A stretch of DNA of 9,048 bases from an uncultured Atopobium sp. (lineage in GTDB: Bacteria > Actinomycetota > Coriobacteriia > Coriobacteriales > Atopobiaceae): positions 1-9,048 of the forward strand of contig CALIAD010000009.1 in assembly GCA_938041635.1 (NCBI GenBank), read 5' to 3'. Below, one piece after another: positions 1 to 5,727 of this stretch. How positions within the stretch are numbered: the stretch's first letter is position 1; each line of letters starts with the position of its first letter. Below the pieces are notes generated by a model. That model saw only the letters and a program-made list of their open reading frames with translations, searched no databases and was not told where the DNA came from. The translations under genes and the position numbers were made by a program.

Positions 1-297
1 CGCGGCAAGCTGACCATCAAGATGCCGTTCTGCGTCAACTGCGAGGCCTGCGTAATTGTTTGCCCTGAACCCGGCGCGCTTACGATGGTGCCGATGGATA
101 CCTCTGAGCTGGTCGTTCGTGACCGCAAGGCCGAGGAGGCTGAGCGTCTTGAGGCTTTGGCTCGCCGTAAAGCTCGCTTCATTTTTGACACCGGCAAGGA
201 GCAGTTCAAGCATCTGGCCGATTCGCTCGCCGAGGACTCGGATGTGGATGCCCCTGCAAAAGAGTCTCCAAAAGAGTCTCCAAAAGAGGATAAGTAA
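1..297 (+). CDS. Ferredoxin-type [4Fe-4S] protein, C-terminal part (5' end outside window)
   Basis: The frame is open from the first base, so the true start lies upstream; the ATG at position 22 is internal unless proven otherwise. Counting from the left edge, residues 11-22 read CVNCEACVIVCP, the classic CxxCxxCxxxCP pattern with Cys 11, 14, 17 and 21 as likely ligands of one [4Fe-4S] cluster. After it comes a charged, probably helical stretch rich in Glu, Arg and Ala (about 35-60), then an acidic tail ending in a KESP repeat. No membrane segment is visible. The stop is 33 bases before ychF on the same strand with no terminator between, so the two may be cotranscribed. The family cannot be named from this fragment: it could be a small ferredoxin or the tail of a larger Fe-S enzyme. 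Confidence 0.75.
   Translation, partial: RGKLTIKMPFCVNCEACVIVCPEPGALTMVPMDTSELVVRDRKAEEAERLEALARRKARFIFDTGKEQFKHLADSLAEDSDVDAPAKESPKESPKEDK
258..288 (+). repeat. 12-base tandem repeat encoding KESP
   Basis: The unit AAAAGAGTCTCC occurs at 258-269 and 270-281, followed by a partial third copy (AAAAGAG, 282-288). It stays in frame and encodes KESPKESPKE at the C-terminus of the Fe-S protein. Because the unit is a multiple of three, gain or loss of copies would only change tail length. Confidence 0.85.
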
Positions 298-330
298 CCG
301 TAACCGTCCACCGAAAACAAGAGGACTCAC

Positions 331-1395
331 ATGTCGCTTTCAATTGGTATCGTTGGCCTGCCAAACGTTGGTAAATCCACGCTGTTCACCGCGCTGACCC
401 GCAAGGGTGGCCTGGCCGCAAATTACCCATTTGCCACCATCGACCCTAACGTGGGCATTGTTGACGTGCCCGACGCAAGGCTTCAGAAGTTGGCCGAGAT
501 TGTCAATCCTGGTCGAATCATGCCTGCAACCGTTGAGTTTGTGGATATCGCTGGTCTGGTCAAGGGCGCAAACGAAGGCGAGGGTCTGGGAAACCAGTTC
601 CTGGCAAACATTCGCAACACTGACGCTATCTGTGAGGTTGTTCGTTACTTCAAAGATCCCGATGTTATTCATGTTGAGGGCCGCGTCAATCCTGATGAGG
701 ATGTTGACATCATTCAGACAGAACTCATCCTCGCTGACCTGGGCACTATTGAGCGCGCCCTCCCTAAGCTTGAGAAAGAAGCCAAGCGCGATAAGGACCT
801 CCAGCCCAAGCTCAACGTGGCAAAGCGCCTTCAGGAGTGGCTGAACGAGGGCAATCGTGCCGCTGACATGGAGATGACCGATGAGGAGCGTCTGGCTGCC
901 CGCGATCTTTTCTTGCTTACCATGAAACCAATCCTGTACGTCGCAAACGTCGACGAGGACATGCTTACCGAGCCGGCTCCTGTTATCAACGGCGTTCAGT
1001 CCATCCCTGTTTGCGCAGGTGTCGAGGCTGAGCTTGCCGATCTTGACCCAGAGGAGGCTGCGGAGTACCTGGAGTCCCTGGGACTTGAGCACTCCGGCCT
1101 GGAGACGCTTGCTCAGGCGGCATACAAGCTGCTTGGCCTGCAGAGCTACTTCACCGCTGGCCCTATGGAGGTCAGGGCGTGGACCGTCCGCATTGGCGCT
1201 AAGGCTCCCGAGGCCGCCGGCGTCATCCACTCCGATTTTGAGCGCGGCTTCATCAAGGCTGAGGTTGCCAGCTACAACGATTTCGTTGAGCTGGGCGGCG
1301 AGGCCGGCTGCAAGACCGCAGGTAAGCTGCGCATCGAGGGCAAGGAGTACGTGGTCGAGGACGGCGACGTTATGCACTTCCGCTTCAACGTCTAA
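331..1395 (+). CDS. ychF: Redox-regulated ATPase YchF (Obg/HAS-family P-loop NTPase)
   Basis: A 354-residue protein, close to the usual length of about 363. Walker A/G1 is GLPNVGKST (9-17), the G2 region is ATIDPN (35-40), G3 is DIAGLVKGA (72-80), and the G4 position is NVDE (206-209), the NxxE variant by which YchF favours ATP over GTP. Leu76 after the DxxG motif fits the HAS NTPases, in which a hydrophobic residue replaces the catalytic Gln. A helical insert spans roughly 135-195 and a TGS-like domain roughly 272-354 (from YFTAGPMEV). YchF proteins are cytosolic, bind ribosomes and act in translation and stress responses. The ATG is supported by an AAGAGGA ribosome-binding site at 319-325. 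The gene follows the Fe-S gene by 33 bases and ends at a strong hairpin terminator. Identity is very secure. Confidence 0.97.
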   Translation: MSLSIGIVGLPNVGKSTLFTALTRKGGLAANYPFATIDPNVGIVDVPDARLQKLAEIVNPGRIMPATVEFVDIAGLVKGANEGEGLGNQFLANIRNTDAICEVVRYFKDPDVIHVEGRVNPDEDVDIIQTELILADLGTIERALPKLEKEAKRDKDLQPKLNVAKRLQEWLNEGNRAADMEMTDEERLAARDLFLLTMKPILYVANVDEDMLTEPAPVINGVQSIPVCAGVEAELADLDPEEAAEYLESLGLEHSGLETLAQAAYKLLGLQSYFTAGPMEVRAWTVRIGAKAPEAAGVIHSDFERGFIKAEVASYNDFVELGGEAGCKTAGKLRIEGKEYVVEDGDVMHFRFNV

Positions 1396-1421
1396 GCCAC
1401 AAAACCGCTGACAGTAAACGC

Positions 1422-1458
1422 AAAACGGGCGAGAAGACCGATCTTCTCGCCCGTTTTT
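1422..1458. terminator. Intrinsic terminator between convergent ychF and the LCP gene
   Basis: A perfect 15-base inverted repeat (1422-1436 with 1443-1457) encloses a 6-base loop. The GC-rich core CGGGCGAGAAG is flanked by A residues on the left and T residues on the right, so an RNA from either strand ends its stem with a U run (TTTTT on plus, TTTT on minus). It lies between the 3' ends of ychF (+) and the LCP gene (-), so it is likely bidirectional. Confidence 0.92.
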
Positions 1459-1478
1459 GTGTGGGGTGGGGTGGTGTC

Positions 1479-1520
1479 GCGGTTCGCGTGTCGCTGCGAA
1501 CCGCGTGCCGCTGCGAGCCG
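1479..1520. repeat. GC-rich inverted and tandem repeat downstream of the LCP gene
   Basis: A perfect 9-base inverted repeat, GCGGTTCGC (1479-1487) and GCGAACCGC (1496-1504), has an 8-base loop. It overlaps a 17-base tandem duplication (1487-1503 and 1504-1520) that differs at two positions. No T run follows on either strand, so it is not a standard terminator. On the minus strand the LCP transcript would cross this hairpin before reaching the terminator at 1422-1458, so it might protect the 3' end. Confidence 0.7.
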
Positions 1521-1541
1521 CGGTCGCGCCGCCGCATGCCG

Positions 1542-3230
1542 CTAGCGCTTTGGAGCCTGATCGGTGCCCAGGACTACGGTGATGTCCACGTCAGTTGGGT
1601 AGGAGCCGTCGTTTGCCTTGATATTAGCGGTAGGGATGTCCAGCGCTTTTGCAACGCCAACGGCCTTTGCCAGGCCCGTACGCGTGCCGTCGTAGACAAT
1701 AATCGAGTCGGTTGGATGCTCCAGAGAGCTGTCGGCATAAGCGGTGTAGCCCTTAGTCTTCAGGATGCCAGCCTTCTGAGCTGCAAGCCCTTGAACGTCG
1801 GTGCCGTTAAGCACGGCAACTTCGCCAGTGTAGTCAGGCTTGATGCTGTCGATAGCTGAAGGGTCTCCTCCAACGGTACCCACAACGCCTGTGGTTTCGT
1901 CAGCACTTGCATCCTCCAGAGGAGGCAACGCTTGGTTTACGCGATCCATCATAGTCTTCCACGCGCTCTTATCGACAATCTCATACCACACGTCATCAAT
2001 GAGCTCGGACGTTGTCGGCGTGCGTGCAGAATACATATCCTTGGACGTATCCATGCCCCTAAACGACATGGCCAGTCCCACAATATCGGTAACGTTGAAG
2101 TCAGTAGTTACGCTCTCGGCCATGGTAGATACGGCGCCCGACATAGAAACGGGGTCCAGCTGGAGGACTTTCTTGGCAATAGCTGTCAGAATCATGCGCT
2201 GGTTAGCCGCGCGGTAGAAGTCGCCTGCGCCGTAGTTGTCGTATGCGTGACGACTGCGAGAAAGGCCGAGCGCTTGCTGGCCGTTGAGCTGTTGCTCGCC
2301 GGCAGGAAGGTCGATGCCTGAGTACTGCATGTCAGAAACAGCAACGGGCAGGTTGACCGTAATGCCGCCGATGGAGTCCACAATCTTGGTAAACGACTCA
2401 AAGTCTACCTCAGCATAGTGCGAGATGTTGACGTTTGCCAGCTTGGAAACGGCCTCGACCATTCCGGATGCGCCGCCATAGCTGTATGCGGAGTTAATCT
2501 TTTGCTTTCCGTGTTCTCCCAGGTCAACCATAGTGTCTCGGGGGATGGAAATCAGGGTAATCTTCTTGTTCTTAGGATCTACGCGAGCCAGAATGATAGT
2601 GTCGGCGCGGAAGTTTGCGTCGGAATCACCCCAGTTCTCTGCACGCCCCTCGTCCTTATCCACGCCCAGAAGCAGCATGTAGAACGGGTCAGACGGAGCA
2701 ACCTGAACCAGTGTGGCTTGCAGGTTTGCGTCCAAGCCCTGTCGAAGCTTTGAGTTGGTATCCAGCATCCACCACGCAAACGCTACGCCTGCTACCAGCA
2801 GCAACGTTCCCAGAATACCGGCAAAGATCTTAAGACCACGACCGCGAGAAGATCCTTGGCGCTTCTTGGAATATGCGCCCACACCTTCGGCGCGAGAAGG
2901 CGCATGGCTGACAGCGCCAGCACGATGTGCTGCAAAGTGGGTGTGTTTTTGCTGCTGAGCTGGGGCTTCTTCGGGCCAATCGTCGCCGACGTTGGTCTGA
3001 CCAATCAAAGGCTCGCGCGTAAACCTGGAGCCGTGGGATTCGTGATTGTTGCGAGCAGAACTTGCACCTGCGCTTCGAACGCTGCCCAGCGTGCGAGGTT
3101 GATATGCGCCCTGATTATAAGCGTCATAATCGTCCTGTGCGAAGTCCTCTGTATCGTACTCAGGGGTATCTTCGTACCTATCACGGCTGTTGTGACCGTG
3201 ATTCTGAGATGAATGTGACCTTCTGGCCAT
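1542..3230 (-). CDS. LCP (LytR-CpsA-Psr) family cell-wall glycopolymer ligase with C-terminal LytR_C domain
   Basis: A 562-residue membrane protein. Residues 1-131 form a long, low-complexity cytoplasmic region with many Asp, Tyr, Ser and His, ending in a basic patch (SKKRQGSSRGRG). One membrane segment follows (about 133-155), then the extracellular LCP domain (about 182-356). Family landmarks are LLLGVD (186-191), RADTI (208-212), the IPRD motif (229-232), SRSRHAYDN (324-332) and GDFYRAANQR (336-345), which supply the conserved Arg and Asp residues for the polyprenyl-pyrophosphate substrate. A LytR_C domain covers about 469-556. LCP enzymes transfer undecaprenyl-linked glycopolymers to peptidoglycan; some actinobacterial members glycosylate LPXTG proteins. 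The latter role is only suggested here by two adjacent sortase substrates. The ATG at 3230 was chosen for its AAAGGAG site; the frame extends upstream to a TTG at 3266 lacking such support. Confidence 0.93.
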   Translation of the reverse strand: MARRSHSSQNHGHNSRDRYEDTPEYDTEDFAQDDYDAYNQGAYQPRTLGSVRSAGASSARNNHESHGSRFTREPLIGQTNVGDDWPEEAPAQQQKHTHFAAHRAGAVSHAPSRAEGVGAYSKKRQGSSRGRGLKIFAGILGTLLLVAGVAFAWWMLDTNSKLRQGLDANLQATLVQVAPSDPFYMLLLGVDKDEGRAENWGDSDANFRADTIILARVDPKNKKITLISIPRDTMVDLGEHGKQKINSAYSYGGASGMVEAVSKLANVNISHYAEVDFESFTKIVDSIGGITVNLPVAVSDMQYSGIDLPAGEQQLNGQQALGLSRSRHAYDNYGAGDFYRAANQRMILTAIAKKVLQLDPVSMSGAVSTMAESVTTDFNVTDIVGLAMSFRGMDTSKDMYSARTPTTSELIDDVWYEIVDKSAWKTMMDRVNQALPPLEDASADETTGVVGTVGGDPSAIDSIKPDYTGEVAVLNGTDVQGLAAQKAGILKTKGYTAYADSSLEHPTDSIIVYDGTRTGLAKAVGVAKALDIPTANIKANDGSYPTDVDITVVLGTDQAPKR

Positions 3231-3235
3231 TGGGG

Positions 3236-3242
3236 CTCCTTT
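3236..3242 (-). promoter_or_regulatory. Shine-Dalgarno site that sets the LCP gene start
   Basis: On the minus strand AAAGGAG lies 5 bases before the ATG at 3230. It favours this start over the in-frame TTG 12 codons upstream, giving 562 rather than 574 residues. Confidence 0.8.
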
Positions 3243-3273
3243 GTGTTTAATCTGCGTTTTGCCCAATGCGTTT

Positions 3274-3291
3274 TGTCAAACATCTACTATA
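3274..3291 (-). promoter_or_regulatory. Candidate promoter elements for the LCP gene
   Basis: On the minus strand a TATAGT hexamer (3291 to 3286) would place a transcript start near 3279, about 50 bases before the LCP ATG, but no good -35 box lies 17 bases upstream. A TTGACA hexamer (3279 to 3274) matches a -35 box perfectly but has no convincing -10 at normal spacing. Both lie downstream of the preceding gene's terminator, so the LCP gene needs a promoter in this stretch. Which element is used cannot be decided by eye. Confidence 0.35.
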
Positions 3292-3334
3292 CGCAATTTT
3301 GCGTCTTTGTGCTGCATAGAAACAAACCTGCCAC

Positions 3335-3367
3335 AAAAAATCCCCGCTTCAACGTGTGAAGCGGGGA
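3335..3367 (-). terminator. Intrinsic terminator of the LPETG adhesin gene
   Basis: The 11-base arms (3341-3351 with 3357-3367) are perfectly complementary around a 5-base loop, with core CCCCGCTTC. On the minus strand the stem is followed directly by six T residues (3340 to 3335). It lies about 80 bases past the adhesin stop and before the LCP gene, separating the two transcripts. Confidence 0.93.
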
Positions 3368-3372
3368 CGAGT

Positions 3373-3421
3373 GCGAGAAGTTCGAGGAGCTTGGCGCGAG
3401 AAGTACGAGCAACTTTTGCTC
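3373..3421. repeat. Two GCGAGAAG repeats and a short hairpin after the LPETG adhesin gene
   Basis: GCGAGAAGTTCGAG (3373-3386) recurs as GCGAGAAGTACGAG (3396-3409), 23 bases apart with one mismatch. A small inverted repeat follows, GAGCAA (3407-3412) and TTGCTC (3416-3421). They lie in the 3' untranslated stretch of the adhesin transcript, ahead of its terminator. The function is unknown; the octamer also occurs in the other intergenic spacers. Confidence 0.7.
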
Positions 3422-3449
3422 ATGGCGTTACTTACTGCGCAACGCTGTC

Positions 3450-5264
3450 TTACTTACGACGATCCTTCAGAGCATAGCCAAGCGTTGTAATAACGCTGCC
3501 CACGGTAGCTACTGCAACAAGAGCAATCTCGGAGAAGTCGCCAGTCTCAGGAAGCTTAGGCTGCTTCTTCTTTGGCTTCTTTGGAGTCTCTGATGGAGGA
3601 GTTGCTGGTGGGGTGTTTGGTGGCGTATTTGGAGGCGTGGTAGGAGGAGTGTTTGGTGGAATCTCGGTGTTGGTAACCGTGAAGCCATCAGTCTGGTTGC
3701 CCGAGACTGCGCTGGTATATCCAGCAGGAACGTTCTCTTCTACTACGGTGTAAGCAATAACGTGACCGTCTGTTGCATCGTTGCGGAGAAGACCGCTAAA
3801 TGTTGCAGCCCAGTTATTGGTCTGGTCAAGAGTGACTGTCTCGGTGCTAGCAACGCCGTCTTTGTAGAGCCTGACGGTAACAGGACCGCCAACAGTTCCT
3901 ACCCATGTCTTGTTAACCTGAACGTCAACCGTTGGGGTCTTCTCGTCCTCAACGGTCTTAATAACGCCGTTGGTTGCAGAAACAGTGAGGTTATACGTAT
4001 CAGTATTGAGCTGGTAGCCAGCAGGAGCGGTAATCTCCTGAACACTGTAGGTGCCAGCAGGGAGCTTCTCGGTGGTAGCGGTACCGTCCTCACCAGTAGT
4101 AATAGTCCAGGTCTTGGATGGATCGGTGGTACTGGTTACCTTAAAGACTGCACCCGCAAGCTTGGTGTTGTGGTCGTTCTTATCAACCTTAATGATACGG
4201 ATACGAGCGATGATGGTAGAAGTGCCTTCTCCACCAGAAGTTGCGTTGCGATATACCCAATCGGAGCTGTATTCATGGTTATCGGAGTACATCTTGATGA
4301 GGTTACGCAGGGCAACACCAGGAGCATAGGTGGTGCGATACGTGAACTTAAAGCTCTGACCGTTGCTGAGGTCTATGCCAGAAAGGTCAAGATCAAACGA
4401 CTGTCCATCAGGAGAAATGGTGAGCATACCTGGGGTAATAGGGATGCGCGTAGCGGTTCTAGGAATGGTTGAGCCGTACTCGTCAAAGCGAGCGCTCCAG
4501 AGCTCAAAGGTGTTTGGAACATACCTAATCTCTGCAGGAAGATCTCCGCCGCCCTGGTCAAGGAGCTGGTCGTGTAGACGGACGTTGCGGAAGTTACCAC
4601 CAGAGTAGTTGATGCGGCCGGTCCACTGAATCTCGTTTGCGTTGCCCTCAATAATCTTGCCCCACTTGGAGAGGTACTCAGTACCAATGGTGCCAGGAGC
4701 GGTGACGTCAAACGTTACAGGAACAGGGCTGCCAGAGACAGTAAAGATAAAAGACTTACCGGTACCTGTCTGAACACGCTGTGAATCAATGGTAAAACCA
4801 AGACGAGCGGTACCACGCAGGTCAGTGTGGTTGTTAACGTAGTCGGTGAAGACAACACGCATGTTTCCACCAAAACCATCGGTACCAGGGGTGACGTGAG
4901 CTACTGCCATGACCTCGTCGGTTGCTGCATCGGTAATGTTAAAGGTAGACGGAGGATTAGCTGCGGTAAACCTCATCTCGTTAGGGAGGGTGACGTCAAA
5001 GTAATCGCCCGGCTCTACGTTAGCGTTTGCAGAGGCGTCCCACGTCATAGCAATGGCATACACATTTGCCTTGTTAACTTCGGTAGCTGGCTTACCAAAA
5101 CGGTCTTCAACTCTAAACTCTGTAATGGTTGCGACAACCGCTTTAGGGGTGCCCGTAGCAGCTTCAGTACTTGCAGTCTCAGCAAAAGCCGATTTTGCAG
5201 CAAGCGGAAGCGCAAGAGCAAGCAAGAAGACAAAACTTAACAGCTTAAACAGTCGTTTGTTCAT
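3450..5264 (-). CDS. LPETG-anchored collagen-adhesin-like surface protein with SpaA and Cna_B domains
   Basis: A 604-residue predicted wall-anchored adhesin. Residues 1-28 form a signal peptide (basic start, hydrophobic core, AFA before the cut). Residues about 40-190 and 191-345 resemble the paired Ig-like N domains of Cna-type collagen-binding adhesins (GDYFDVTLP at 86-94; FKFTYRTTY at 305-313); the ligand cannot be predicted. A SpaA-type domain follows (about 353-441) with Lys359 and catalytic Glu410 placed for an internal isopeptide bond, the partner position being Asp440. A Cna_B domain covers about 446-534 (Lys452, Glu509 or 510, Asn532 in VTNT). A Pro-rich linker, a basic patch, LPETG (571-575), a membrane helix (about 578-598) and a KDRRK tail complete the sortase signal. 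No YPKN-type pilin motif was seen, so a monomeric adhesin is more likely than a pilus shaft. AAAGGAG (5276 to 5270) supports the ATG. It is a paralogue of the gene at 5728-7431. Confidence 0.93.
   Translation of the reverse strand: MNKRLFKLLSFVFLLALALPLAAKSAFAETASTEAATGTPKAVVATITEFRVEDRFGKPATEVNKANVYAIAMTWDASANANVEPGDYFDVTLPNEMRFTAANPPSTFNITDAATDEVMAVAHVTPGTDGFGGNMRVVFTDYVNNHTDLRGTARLGFTIDSQRVQTGTGKSFIFTVSGSPVPVTFDVTAPGTIGTEYLSKWGKIIEGNANEIQWTGRINYSGGNFRNVRLHDQLLDQGGGDLPAEIRYVPNTFELWSARFDEYGSTIPRTATRIPITPGMLTISPDGQSFDLDLSGIDLSNGQSFKFTYRTTYAPGVALRNLIKMYSDNHEYSSDWVYRNATSGGEGTSTIIARIRIIKVDKNDHNTKLAGAVFKVTSTTDPSKTWTITTGEDGTATTEKLPAGTYSVQEITAPAGYQLNTDTYNLTVSATNGVIKTVEDEKTPTVDVQVNKTWVGTVGGPVTVRLYKDGVASTETVTLDQTNNWAATFSGLLRNDATDGHVIAYTVVEENVPAGYTSAVSGNQTDGFTVTNTEIPPNTPPTTPPNTPPNTPPATPPSETPKKPKKKQPKLPETGDFSEIALVAVATVGSVITTLGYALKDRRK
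3594..3653 (-). repeat. Pro-rich tetrapeptide repeats in the adhesin wall linker
   Basis: Five consecutive 12-base units encode NTPP, TTPP, NTPP, NTPP and ATPP (residues 538-557). Such stretches usually span the cell wall between the folded domains and the sorting signal. The repeat could vary in copy number by slippage without a frame change. The paralogue has only a short linker here (VPPTPEKPAKTRKKSN). Confidence 0.85.
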
Positions 5265-5638
5265 CAGGACTCCTTTGCAATAGATGCGTCTATTTTCACC
5301 TATTACAAAGAGAATTTATTTGAGATTCTGTATATATTTATATAGCTTTTTTAAAGTTCAAATATTTATGCAGGTACAAGGAATTTATCGGTTCTTTTTC
5401 TGATACCTTTTAAATAAAGTACAGCTAAATTCACAGGTTCTTCACAATTGTTCACAACGAACATCCTACACTATGTGCAGCTTAACGTAATAAAAATGGA
5501 TAAATATTATCTCTAATAAATTCAAATGCTGGACATTAGTCACTTTTTATACGTGATTCCGAATAGGTCATTTTTCTATATGCAATTAAGGAGGCGAGAA
5601 GTTCTGTGGAGCCTTGCAAAATAGACGGTTTTCTCGCC
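5265..5638. promoter_or_regulatory. AT-rich spacer with the upstream region of the LPETG adhesin gene
   Basis: This 374-base gap between the two adhesin genes holds no convincing gene. It is markedly richer in A and T than its neighbours, notably around 5310-5420. On the minus strand a TTGAAC hexamer (5361 to 5356) is followed by overlapping TATA-like hexamers (about 5341-5329), a plausible but ambiguous promoter about 70 bases before the adhesin start. Farther upstream are three spaced TTCACA hexamers (5430-5456). Near the far end a plus-strand AAGGAGG (5588-5594) and an 8-base inverted repeat GGCGAGAA (5593-5600) and TTCTCGCC (5631-5638) adjoin the next gene's terminator. Confidence 0.5.
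5430..5456. repeat. Three phased TTCACA direct repeats, possible regulator site
   Basis: TTCACA occurs at 5430-5435, 5441-5446 and 5451-5456, with start-to-start distances of 11 and 10 bases, about one helical turn. This arrangement is typical of binding arrays for OmpR/PhoB-family response regulators; actinobacterial PHO boxes, for example, use GTTCACC repeats at 11-base spacing. The array is about 165-190 bases upstream of the LPETG adhesin start, read as TGTGAA on that gene's strand. The regulator is unknown. Confidence 0.5.
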
Positions 5639-5676
5639 AAAAAAAGAACGCCTTGCCACGAGGACAAGACGTTCTT
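5639..5676 (-). terminator. Intrinsic terminator of the LPYTG adhesin gene
   Basis: The 12-base arms (5644-5655 with 5665-5676) pair with one mismatch around a 9-base loop. On the minus strand the stem AAGAACGTCTTG...CAAGGCGTTCTT runs directly into a T tract (5645 to 5639). It lies about 50 bases past the adhesin stop and should isolate this gene from the next adhesin. Confidence 0.9.
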
Positions 5677-5727
5677 GTAACGTTGCGTGGAGCTGCGCGT
5701 CTGTGCTGCTACAATTGCACGTCAGGC

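Noticed and set aside
340..1377. 345-codon minus-strand frame opposite ychF
   Set aside because: It is fully antisense to an unambiguous conserved ychF gene and shows no domain or supported start.
3231..3266. Twelve-codon N-terminal extension of the LCP protein from a TTG start
   Set aside because: The downstream ATG has AAAGGAG at ideal spacing, while the TTG has no such site. The extension would also translate through the ribosome-binding site itself.
3594..3660. G-quadruplex on the plus strand of the Pro-rich repeat
   Set aside because: The tracts are mostly GG rather than GGG and follow directly from Pro codons on the other strand, so coding constraint explains them.
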